A stretch of DNA of 5,086 nt, from contig JAUSJS010000087.1 in assembly GCA_030647575.1 (NCBI GenBank), forward strand, positions 1 to 5,086, written 5' to 3'. The DNA is from Candidatus Limnocylindrales bacterium (GTDB taxonomy: Bacteria > Chloroflexota > Limnocylindria > Limnocylindrales > CSP1-4). The translations under genes were made by a program, and so were the position numbers. Position 1 is the first letter of the stretch. Every line of letters starts with the position of its first letter. This document shows, in pieces, positions 1 to 5,086 of the stretch. The notes under the pieces were generated by a model. It ran no database searches and was not told where the DNA came from. It worked only from the letters and a program-made list of their open reading frames with translations.

Positions 1-3000
1 CAGGTGACGAAGCCGATCGAGCGCGCCGTGTCGGGAGTCCCGGGCCTCGACCAGCTCCAGTCGACGTCGGCCAATTCCTTCGCGTTCGTCGTCGCCCAGT
101 TCGACTACGGCGCAGACCTCGACGAGGCGGTCGCCACGATCGAAGAGAACATCCGCACGTCCAACATGCCAGGCGGCGTCGAGCCGACGGTCGCTGCCTT
201 CAACTTCAACGCGGCGCCGATCCTTATCGCCTCGGTCTCTGCCCAGGGCGAAACCGATCTCGAAGGCGCTGCCAAGATCGCGAGGACCGAGCTCATCCCT
301 GAGCTCTTGTCGCTCCCTGGCGTCGCCACCGCGGACCTCGCCGGCGGGCTCGAGGACCGGCTGGTCGTCACGCTCGACCCGGATCGTCTCGCGGAGGCCG
401 GCGTCTCGTCGCAGCAGGTTGTCGGCATCCTCCAGGCCAACAACCTGACCCTTCCGGGCGGCGAGCTTTCGGTCGACGGTGCGCGGATCCCCGTCTCGAC
501 GATCGGACGATTCGAGTCCGTCGAGCAGATCAGGAGCCTCGTCGTCGGGGTTCGGGCCTCGACGCCGCTGCCGGCGGCCTCGTCGCCGATCGTTCCGGCG
601 TCCCTCGCTCCGTCTGCGAGCGCTCCGCGCCCGATCACGCTCGGCGAGCTCGGCGTTGTCGAGGTGGTGAGCCTCGCGACGACCGGATACGGTCGGACCA
701 ACGGTCAGCCGGCGGTCACCATCTCGATCAGCAAGGCAAGTACCGCGAACACCGTATCCGTGGCCCAGGCGGCGCAGGCGAAGCTTGATGAGATCGCTGC
801 CCGCCATCCGGGCGAGATCGAGATCGCGACCGTCTCGGATCAATCCGTCTTCATCCTCGAGTCGAGCGAAGGACTCGTGCGAGAGGGTGGCCTCGGTGCC
901 GTCTTTGCCGTGCTGACGATCTTCCTGTTCCTGTTCAACCTGCGCTCGACGTTCGTGGCCGCGGTGAGCATCCCGCTGTCGATCCTGACCGCCCTCGTGG
1001 TCATGCAGGTCGCCGGCATCACCCTGAACATCCTCACTCTCGGCGGGCTCGCCGTCGCGGTCGGCCGCGTCGTCGACGACTCGATCGTCGTCCTCGAGAA
1101 CATCTACCGGCATCGAGCACTCGGGGACGATCGGCTCACGGCCGTGACCAAGGGTCCTCGCGAGGTGGCGGGCGCGATCACGGCGAGCACACTCACGACC
1201 GTCGCCGTCTTCCTGCCTCTCGGATTCGCCGGTGGCTTCGTCAGCCAGTTCTTCCTGTCGTTTTCGCTGACGATCACCTTCGCCCTGCTCGCGTCGCTGA
1301 TCGTGGCACTCACGGTCGTCCCGGTCCTGGCGTATCTCCTCGTCGGGCGAGTCGGTGGTTCGGTTGACGAGACCGGTGAGCCGAGGAATTCGTTCTGGGT
1401 CCGCATCTACGACCCGGCGATCCGCTTCGTCCTCCGCAACCGTTGGACGAAGGTCGGTACGGTCGCTGTCGCCGCGGTGCTGTTCTTCGCCTCGATCGCC
1501 ATCGTGCCCCTCCTGCCGACGACGTTCATCGACTCGGGCTCGGAAAAGATCGTCCAGGTCTCCGTCTCGCCGCCGTCAGGTGCCGGCTCGGAGCAGGTCC
1601 TGGAACGAGCCGCCGAGGCAGAGGTGATCCTCCTCGCCGACCCCGATGTCGAACTCGTCGCGACCAGTGTGCCCGGCGATAGCGACGTTGGCTTCCAGAC
1701 CGTTCTCGCCGCTCAGCAGGGCCGGGCGACCAATAGCGCCCAGATCGTCGTCCGCCTCGATTCAGCGGTCGATCTCGACGCCAAGATCCAGGCCCTGAGC
1801 GAGAAGCTTGGGCCGGTCGGAGAGGACGGCTATGAGGTCACCGTCGGTCAGCAGGGTGGCGCGGGAACGAATAGCCTCAGCGTCGTCGTCAGCGCCGCGG
1901 ACCAGGCGATCGTGGCCCAGACCGCGGATGCCGTGCGCGCGGGCCTCGAAGGCGAGCCCGGCCTGGCAAACCTGACGAGCGACCTCGTCAAGGCGGCGCC
2001 CGAGGTCCAGGTCCAGGTCGACCCGAACCGAGCCATCGGCGTTGGGCTGACGGCCGCCCAGGTCGGCGCGGAGATCCGAGGCGCCCTGACGTCGCAGACC
2101 GTCGGCCGGGTCCAGTTGGCCGAAGGCGACCCTGTCGCCCTCGTCGTCCGACTCGATCCTGCCCACTTGACCTCTGTCGAGTCGCTCCGCAATCTTCCCG
2201 TCGGGACGACGGCGAAGGTGCCACTTGGGACGATCGCGACTGTCGATCAGGCCGACGTACAGGGACGGATCACCCGCATCGACGAGGCCCCATCGGCCAC
2301 GATCACCGCGGAGATCACGAGCGGCGACACCGGCGCCACGTCCCTGGCAGTCCAGGCCGTCATCGACCGCCTTCGCGCCGACGGGACCATCCCGCTCATC
2401 GCTGAGGTCCGGCTCGGAGGAGTCACTGCCCAGCAGAGCGAGGCATTCGGCGGTCTCTTCGCCGCAATGGGCATCGCGATCCTGCTCGTCTACCTCGCGA
2501 TGGTCGTCGCCTTCAACTCCATGGTGACGCCGTTCATCATCCTGTTCAGCCTGCCCCTCGCGACGATCGGTGCCTTTCCGGCCCTGCTGCTGACGGGCAG
2601 GCCGATCGGCCTCAGCGCCCTGATCGGCTTCCTGATGCTCATCGGGATCGTCGTGACGAATGCGATCGTCTTGCTCGATCTGGTCGAGCGATTGCGAGCC
2701 GACGGTCACTCGACCCGCGACGCCCTGATCGAGGGTGGGCGGACTCGAATCCGGCCGATCCTCATGACCGCGATCGCGACGATGCTGGCCCTCGTCCCGC
2801 TGGCGGCCGGTTTCAACCAGGGCTCGATCATTGCCGCCGAGCTCGGCACGGTCGTCATCGGTGGCCTGCTCAGCTCGACGTTCCTGACCCTGCTCGTCGT
2901 GCCGGTCGTCTACGCACTCGTCGATGGCCTACGGAGCTGGCTCGTGGGCGGCCGGGCGCCACGTCCCGTCCGCTACGCCGAGATGGGCGAGCCGGCACCG

Positions 3001-3009
3001 GGTGGATAG
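1..3009 (+). CDS. RND-family multidrug efflux pump (SwrC/AcrB-like), 5'-truncated by window
   Basis: Inner-membrane proton-driven exporter of the resistance-nodulation-division superfamily. The frame is open from base 1 (Q1) to the TAG at 3007-3009, giving 1002 residues. The opening residues, VTKPIERAVSGVPG, match the early porter domain of the family, so TM1 and roughly 45-60 residues lie upstream, and the GTG at position 4 is an internal valine. By eye: first porter domain to about 290; TM2-TM6 about 296-449; TM7 about 483-505; second porter domain about 510-815; TM8-TM12 about 820-975. TM4 carries the paired aspartates of the proton relay (D359-D360, bases 1075-1080) in GRVVDDSIVVLEN. TM10 has GIVVTNAIVLLD, with Asn where AcrB has Lys, as I recall for SwrC/YerP-type pumps. 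A Pro/Ala/Ser-rich insert lies at residues 187-211. The C-terminal tail is short and cytosolic. No adaptor (HlyD-like) gene is visible, though one may lie upstream. Family call is firm; substrate is unknown. Confidence 0.93.
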   Translation, partial: QVTKPIERAVSGVPGLDQLQSTSANSFAFVVAQFDYGADLDEAVATIEENIRTSNMPGGVEPTVAAFNFNAAPILIASVSAQGETDLEGAAKIARTELIPELLSLPGVATADLAGGLEDRLVVTLDPDRLAEAGVSSQQVVGILQANNLTLPGGELSVDGARIPVSTIGRFESVEQIRSLVVGVRASTPLPAASSPIVPASLAPSASAPRPITLGELGVVEVVSLATTGYGRTNGQPAVTISISKASTANTVSVAQAAQAKLDEIAARHPGEIEIATVSDQSVFILESSEGLVREGGLGAVFAVLTIFLFLFNLRSTFVAAVSIPLSILTALVVMQVAGITLNILTLGGLAVAVGRVVDDSIVVLENIYRHRALGDDRLTAVTKGPREVAGAITASTLTTVAVFLPLGFAGGFVSQFFLSFSLTITFALLASLIVALTVVPVLAYLLVGRVGGSVDETGEPRNSFWVRIYDPAIRFVLRNRWTKVGTVAVAAVLFFASIAIVPLLPTTFIDSGSEKIVQVSVSPPSGAGSEQVLERAAEAEVILLADPDVELVATSVPGDSDVGFQTVLAAQQGRATNSAQIVVRLDSAVDLDAKIQALSEKLGPVGEDGYEVTVGQQGGAGTNSLSVVVSAADQAIVAQTADAVRAGLEGEPGLANLTSDLVKAAPEVQVQVDPNRAIGVGLTAAQVGAEIRGALTSQTVGRVQLAEGDPVALVVRLDPAHLTSVESLRNLPVGTTAKVPLGTIATVDQADVQGRITRIDEAPSATITAEITSGDTGATSLAVQAVIDRLRADGTIPLIAEVRLGGVTAQQSEAFGGLFAAMGIAILLVYLAMVVAFNSMVTPFIILFSLPLATIGAFPALLLTGRPIGLSALIGFLMLIGIVVTNAIVLLDLVERLRADGHSTRDALIEGGRTRIRPILMTAIATMLALVPLAAGFNQGSIIAAELGTVVIGGLLSSTFLTLLVVPVVYALVDGLRSWLVGGRAPRPVRYAEMGEPAPGG
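559..633 (+). other. Pro/Ala/Ser-rich insert in the RND porter domain
   Basis: A 25-codon stretch in which 19 residues are Pro, Ala or Ser (7 P, 6 A, 6 S). It sits between 'RSLVVGVRA' and 'ITLGELGVVEVV', where RND pumps that I recall pass almost directly from one strand to the next. It is probably a flexible extracytoplasmic loop. The reading frame is unbroken. Confidence 0.6.
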
Positions 3010-3030
3010 GCGAGGCCGTCCGACCACGCA

Positions 3031-3294
3031 TCAGAACGGGGCGACAACGAACCGGCCGTAGGCGATCAGCGTGGCGATCGCACCGAGAATCGCGTTGACG
3101 ATAATGAGCCCAACGGCACCAAGGATCTCGAGGATGCCGATGATCCGCATCCGGTCGCGACCGACGGCAGCCAGCCAGGTCATGCCTGGCCTCGTTGACG
3201 CCTGGTCGAATCCGAGGGTGTGGGTGTATCCGACCCCCAGAAATGCCAGCGCGAGCAGGATCTGGCCGATCCACAGCAGCAGATCCGCGTCCAT
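3031..3294 (-). CDS. Small DoxX-like membrane protein, apparently internally shortened
   Basis: Hydrophobic 87-residue protein of the DoxX-like type, integral to the cytoplasmic membrane; the biochemical role of this family is poorly defined. Three likely helices: 5-23 (WIGQILLALAFLGVG), about 50-66 (IIGILEILGAVGLI) and about 66-80. The start, the 'IGILEILGAVGLI' segment and the terminal 'AYGRF' motif all resemble DoxX-like proteins. As I recall them, however, those are about 110-130 residues with four helices, and the helix plus loop normally between 'GLI' and 'VN' is absent here. The ATG at 3294 is supported by a perfect AGGAGG (3302-3307, read on the minus strand) seven bases upstream. That site overlaps the stop codon of the preceding gene, so translation is probably coupled. 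Last gene of the tetR operon, converging on the RND gene with a 21-bp gap. It could be a divergent functional short form or a decaying copy; the intact frame and strong ribosome site favour expression. Confidence 0.8.
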   Translation of the reverse strand: MDADLLLWIGQILLALAFLGVGYTHTLGFDQASTRPGMTWLAAVGRDRMRIIGILEILGAVGLIIVNAILGAIATLIAYGRFVVAPF

Positions 3295-3301
3295 CGCAGA
3301 G

Positions 3302-3307
3302 CCTCCT
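3302..3307 (-). promoter_or_regulatory. Ribosome binding site of DoxX-like gene, overlapping upstream stop
   Basis: AGGAGG on the minus strand, seven bases before the ATG at 3294. Its first A is the last base of the TGA (3309-3307) that ends the 144-residue protein gene. A ribosome terminating there sits on the next gene's binding site, so translational coupling is expected. Confidence 0.8.
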
Positions 3308-3741
3308 CAGGCGCCGAACGGAATGACAGCTGCCACGACACCGACGGCGACACCGATCGCGAGACTCGCGAGACCGATCCGATTGGCCCCGGCGCGGTCA
3401 CGGGCTCGGGCGTCCTCGTCCACGACCTCTTGGGAGTCTCCGACGGGTCCGAAATTGAAGATCCCGCGCGACCCGAAGCCGGCACAGAACTTCAGCCAGG
3501 CCTGCAGGTAGCCGGACGCGGCGGCGGCTGCGGGCAGCCCGACGATCAGTCGGGCGAGCGGTGGCGCGTCAATCGCCACGAGGCCCGCCAGCACGGCCAG
3601 CGTGACCAACAGACCGACGTGCCCGGCTCGACGCCGGCGAGCGATCTCGGCGGGACCGATATTGCAGACGCCCGGCCGATATTCGACGCCGGCCAACGGC
3701 GTCCCGGGCGAGCTGTTGGCTGCGTAGGTTGACAGCGTCAT
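3307..3741 (-). CDS. Uncharacterised three-helix membrane protein with N-terminal CNIGP motif
   Basis: 144-residue protein of unknown function. Visible parts: a soluble N-terminal segment (1-40) containing YRPGVCNIGPAEIARRRR (21-38), helix 1 about 42-57, helix 2 about 62-79, a loop with FCAGFGSRGIFNFG (85-98), an acidic/basic linker (DSQEVVDEDARARDR, 102-116) and helix 3 about 122-142. Two cysteines (C26, C86) lie in the two most motif-like stretches. I recall similar small proteins in high-GC Gram-positive and Chloroflexota genomes but cannot name a characterised family. The start chosen is the ATG at 3741, which overlaps the TetR stop as ATGA and has GAGGAG (3748-3753) six bases upstream. 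The frame stays open upstream to about 4944, but that part is antisense to or overlapping TetR and the oxidoreductase, and is not credible coding. Twelve bases separate its stop from the DoxX-like gene. Co-expression with TetR and DoxX is strongly implied; function is open. Confidence 0.82.
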   Translation of the reverse strand: MTLSTYAANSSPGTPLAGVEYRPGVCNIGPAEIARRRRAGHVGLLVTLAVLAGLVAIDAPPLARLIVGLPAAAAASGYLQAWLKFCAGFGSRGIFNFGPVGDSQEVVDEDARARDRAGANRIGLASLAIGVAVGVVAAVIPFGA

Positions 3742-4412
3742 GTCTTGCTCCTCGTTGCACTCGTTGGTCGGACGAGCCGTCGCATCGCCCGCATCATCTG
3801 GCGGGGTGTTGGCGGGGACGACAGGGGGGCGGCGCCCTCGGTGCGGCACCCGTCGAGCATCACACCGAGGAACCGCCTCCACGCATCCGGGGCGGACTCG
3901 CCGGAGCCCTGGACGACGCCGGCGTTCGCCATGAGCAGCAGGACGAGGTCCTCGAGGACGAAGTCCGGCCGAAGCGATCCTTCCGCCTGCGCGCGCTCGA
4001 TCAACAGGACTGACAGGTCGTAGCCGCGCCGACGATGGGCCTCCAGTGCCTTGGCGTTCGGGAACGTCCTCGTCAACACGTCCTTGAGTCCGCGGTCGGC
4101 GGCCTGCATCTCGCAGACCCGCTCGACATACGCCTGGAAGCCCGACCAGCCGTCGGGCGCCTCCAGCGCCTCCTCGGCCGCCCGGGCGTACTCCTCGAGG
4201 CGCCGCTCGAAACAGGCTGCGATCAGGTCGTCGCGGCTCGGAAAGCGCCGGTAGAGGGTCGCAATGCCGACGCCGGCATCCTCCGCCACGTCCTCTAGCG
4301 GAACATCGAGGCCGTGCTCGGCGAATGCCGCCTCGGCGGCTTCGACGATCCGAACGCGGTTGCGCTCGGCGTCGACCCGGAGCGTTCGTGCGTCCTCGTG
4401 AGATGGTGCCAC
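3738..4412 (-). CDS. TetR-family transcriptional repressor
   Basis: Cytosolic one-component repressor of 224 residues, a usual length for the family. The N-terminal DNA-binding domain spans about 17-72: helix 1 RIVEAAEAAFAEHG (21-34), then the helix-turn-helix VPLEDVAEDAGVGIATLYRR (37-56), with recognition helix IATLYRRF and the family-typical 'FPSRDDLIAACF' after it. Residues about 75-195 form the helical ligand and dimerisation domain. They look closest to the SbtR-like subgroup (…VLTRTFPNAKAL…, …LVLLLMANAGVV…), which is a tentative placement. The C-terminal tail is basic. The start is GTG at 4412; no Shine-Dalgarno is visible, but a good -10 box ends six bases upstream, which suggests leaderless translation. 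First gene of an operon with two small membrane proteins, overlapping the next by ATGA, and divergent from a quinone oxidoreductase-like gene. Two matching palindromes in the intergenic region are its probable operators, implying autoregulation. Ligand unknown. Confidence 0.93.
   Translation of the reverse strand: MAPSHEDARTLRVDAERNRVRIVEAAEAAFAEHGLDVPLEDVAEDAGVGIATLYRRFPSRDDLIAACFERRLEEYARAAEEALEAPDGWSGFQAYVERVCEMQAADRGLKDVLTRTFPNAKALEAHRRRGYDLSVLLIERAQAEGSLRPDFVLEDLVLLLMANAGVVQGSGESAPDAWRRFLGVMLDGCRTEGAAPLSSPPTPRQMMRAMRRLVRPTSATRSKT
3748..3753 (-). promoter_or_regulatory. Ribosome binding site of 144-aa membrane protein gene
   Basis: GAGGAG on the minus strand, six bases before the ATG at 3741 and inside the last codons of the TetR gene. 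It decides the start of the downstream gene at the ATGA overlap. Confidence 0.75.
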
Positions 4413-4418
4413 TGGCGT

Positions 4419-4447
4419 ATCGTACTACAACCGGAGGCCTGTCTCCA
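4419..4447 (-). promoter_or_regulatory. Candidate promoter of the TetR operon (leaderless)
   Basis: On the minus strand, TGGAGA (4447-4442; 4 of 6 to TTGACA) is followed after 17 bases by TACGAT (4424-4419; matches TAnnnT). Six bases then lead to the GTG start at 4412, about where transcription should begin, so the message would have little or no leader. The first palindromic site (4427-4452) covers the -35 box and the spacer, consistent with repression. Predicted by eye only. Confidence 0.5.
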
Positions 4448-4452
4448 CTTGT
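4427..4452. promoter_or_regulatory. Palindromic operator site 1 (probable TetR-family binding site)
   Basis: Bipartite inverted repeat ACAAccGGAG - GCCTGT - CTCCacTTGT; eight of ten arm positions pair. The same arms recur 42 bp away at 4470-4493 with a different centre. It sits between the TetR -10 box and the candidate -10 of the divergent oxidoreductase, so one bound dimer could block both promoters. Assignment to the neighbouring TetR protein is inference from position and symmetry. Confidence 0.68.
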
Positions 4453-4460
4453 GCTAGGCT
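4453..4460 (+). promoter_or_regulatory. Candidate extended -10 of the oxidoreductase promoter
   Basis: TGC TAGGCT (TGC from 4452, hexamer 4455-4460) fits an extended -10. No convincing -35 lies 16-18 bases upstream, where operator 1 sits instead. Transcription would start near 4467, leaving a leader of about 46 bases that includes operator 2. Weak, single-element prediction. Confidence 0.3.
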
Positions 4461-4469
4461 GGCACGGTT

Positions 4470-4493
4470 CAACCGGAGAAACCACTCCATTTG
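4470..4493. promoter_or_regulatory. Palindromic operator site 2 (probable TetR-family binding site)
   Basis: Inverted repeat CAAccGGAG - AAACCA - CTCCatTTG; seven of nine arm positions pair. It matches operator 1 at 17 of the 18 arm bases and at none of the six central bases, with an offset of exactly 42 bp. It lies just downstream of the candidate oxidoreductase transcription start, where a bound repressor would act as a roadblock. Confidence 0.66.
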
Positions 4494-4499
4494 CACCCT

Positions 4500-4504
4500 G
4501 AGGT
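4500..4504 (+). promoter_or_regulatory. Ribosome binding site of the oxidoreductase gene
   Basis: GAGGT, eight bases before the ATG at 4513. It settles the start on that ATG rather than the ATG at 4505, which directly abuts this site and hits a stop after three codons. Confidence 0.7.
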
Positions 4505-4512
4505 ATGTCCAT

Positions 4513-5086
4513 ATGAAGGCGTTCGCACTCGAAAGCACTGACAAGCCTGCGGCCCTGGTGACCGTCCCCAAGCCGGAGGTCGGCGAGGCCGACGTCCTCG
4601 TCGCTGTGCGAGCCGCGAGCGTCAACGGCTTCGATGTTTACCAGGCCAATGGCTTCCTGTTCGGCATGATGGAGCATGCCCTGCCGACAGTCGTCGGGCG
4701 TGACTTCTCCGGGGTGGTGGAGGCGGTCGGACCAGGCGTCCACGAGTTCGCAACGGGCGACGAAGTTTTCGGCTTCATCCCATCCACGCCACCGCTCAAG
4801 AGCGGCGCCTTCGCCGAGTACGTCGCGGGTGGGCGGGAGCTGGTTCTCGCCGCCAAGCCCGCCGATCTGGACTTCCATGATGCTGCCGCGTTGCCGCTCG
4901 CCGGGTCGGCCGCGCTCGACCTGCTCGAGGCGATCGATGGCCACGAGGGCGATGTCATCCTGATCGTTGGCGCGACCGGCGGCGTCGGCACCATGGCCGT
5001 CCAGCTCGCCGCCCAGCGCGGCCTGACGGTCGTCGCGACCGCCCGCCCGGACGAGGAGGCCTTCGTCCGCGAGCTCGGTGCGACCG
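4513..5086 (+). CDS. Zinc-free MDR family NAD(P)H-dependent oxidoreductase (quinone oxidoreductase-like), 3'-truncated by window
   Basis: Soluble medium-chain dehydrogenase/reductase; relatives reduce quinones or other activated carbonyl or enone compounds with NADPH. The visible 191 residues (of perhaps 300-320) begin MKAFALESTD at the ATG at 4513. The GroES-like catalytic domain spans 1 to about 125: ASVNGFDVYQANG (35-47), PTVVGRDFSGVVEAVGPGV (58-76) and GDEVFGF (82-88). The zinc-ligating Cys/His set and the structural four-Cys lobe of alcohol dehydrogenases are absent, as in the QOR and enoyl-reductase branch. The Rossmann cofactor domain then starts, with the dinucleotide loop VGATGGVGTMAVQLA at 152-166. 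The gene runs off the window with no stop. It is divergent from the TetR operon, with two shared palindromic sites between them, so it is a likely target of that repressor. Family call is firm; substrate unknown. Confidence 0.92.
   Translation, partial: MKAFALESTDKPAALVTVPKPEVGEADVLVAVRAASVNGFDVYQANGFLFGMMEHALPTVVGRDFSGVVEAVGPGVHEFATGDEVFGFIPSTPPLKSGAFAEYVAGGRELVLAAKPADLDFHDAAALPLAGSAALDLLEAIDGHEGDVILIVGATGGVGTMAVQLAAQRGLTVVATARPDEEAFVRELGAT

Noticed and set aside
4..6. GTG as the start codon of the RND pump
   Set aside because: The frame is already open at base 1, and the residues that follow match the interior of the first porter domain. TM1 would be missing. The true start lies upstream of the window.
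105..701. 198-codon open frame on the minus strand opposite the RND gene
   Set aside because: Ser/Thr/Pro/Arg-rich shadow of the pump coding sequence, with no domain and no credible ribosome site considered.
1762..2709. 315-codon open frame on the minus strand opposite the RND gene
   Set aside because: Highly charged Asp/Arg/Gln-rich translation with no recognisable domain, fully inside a firmly identified gene; an antisense shadow produced by high GC content.
4418..4427. GTATCGTACTA/GTAC-type short symmetry before the TetR start as an operator
   Set aside because: Only three-base arms, not repeated elsewhere in the intergenic region, and it is explained by the -10 box TACGAT on the minus strand.
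4465..4475. 11-bp perfect palindrome CGGTT-C-AACCG
   Set aside because: It overlaps the left arm of operator 2 only and has no counterpart at operator 1 (which has ACTAC in place of CGGTT). The longer two-copy palindrome explains the region better, so this is probably incidental.
4505..4516. Three-codon ORF (ATG TCC ATA TGA) overlapping the oxidoreductase start
   Set aside because: Its ATG directly abuts GAGGT, leaving no spacing for initiation. The ATG at 4513 has correct spacing and the right frame.
3742..4944. Upstream extension of the 144-residue protein frame to a 545-residue protein
   Set aside because: It would run out of frame through the whole TetR gene and antisense to the oxidoreductase. 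Its sequence there is low-complexity Arg/Gly/Pro-rich, as typical of GC-rich shadow frames. The ATG at 3741 has a good ribosome site.
1..5086. CRISPR array, tRNA/rRNA genes, insertion sequences or attachment sites
   Set aside because: No regularly spaced repeats, no tRNA-like cloverleaf elements, no transposase-like protein and no terminal inverted repeats seen. Nearly all of the window is accounted for by coding sequence.

Overview
The window reads as ordinary chromosomal DNA from a high-GC bacterium. Codons are strongly biased to G/C in the third position, gene spacing is tight, and one gene seems to be read from a leaderless GTG. The efflux pump's 'GRVVDDSIVVLEN' transmembrane motif and the small 'CNIGP' membrane protein look to me most like Chloroflexota (Limnocylindria-like soil lineages) or Actinobacteria. 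That is recognition from memory, not a search, so the taxonomic guess is weak.

Positions 1-3009 (+) hold most of a large RND-family efflux pump (SwrC/AcrB-like). Its N-terminus lies upstream of the window, so the GTG at position 4 is an internal valine and not a start. After a 21-bp convergent gap, positions 4412-3031 (-) hold a compact three-gene operon: a TetR-family repressor (4412-3738), an uncharacterised three-helix membrane protein of 144 aa (3741-3307) overlapping it by ATGA, and a shortened DoxX-like membrane protein of 87 aa (3294-3031) whose ribosome binding site overlaps the preceding stop codon. Divergently, from 4513 (+) to the window edge, lies the N-terminal part of a zinc-free MDR (quinone oxidoreductase-like) NAD(P)H-dependent enzyme. 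It is open at the 3' end.

The most informative piece is the 100-bp divergent intergenic region, 4413-4512. It carries two copies of a bipartite palindrome, CAAccGGAG - 6 bases - CTCCayTTG. The copies are exactly 42 bp apart (about four helical turns); the arms are conserved and the 6-bp centres are completely different. This is the pattern expected of paired operators for the adjacent TetR protein. One site covers the predicted -35/spacer of the TetR promoter, and the other lies just after the probable start of the oxidoreductase transcript. The likely logic is a self-regulated module: the repressor senses a small, perhaps reactive or quinone-like, molecule and derepresses both the oxidoreductase and its own operon with the two small membrane proteins. 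The ligand and the functions of the small membrane proteins are not readable from sequence.
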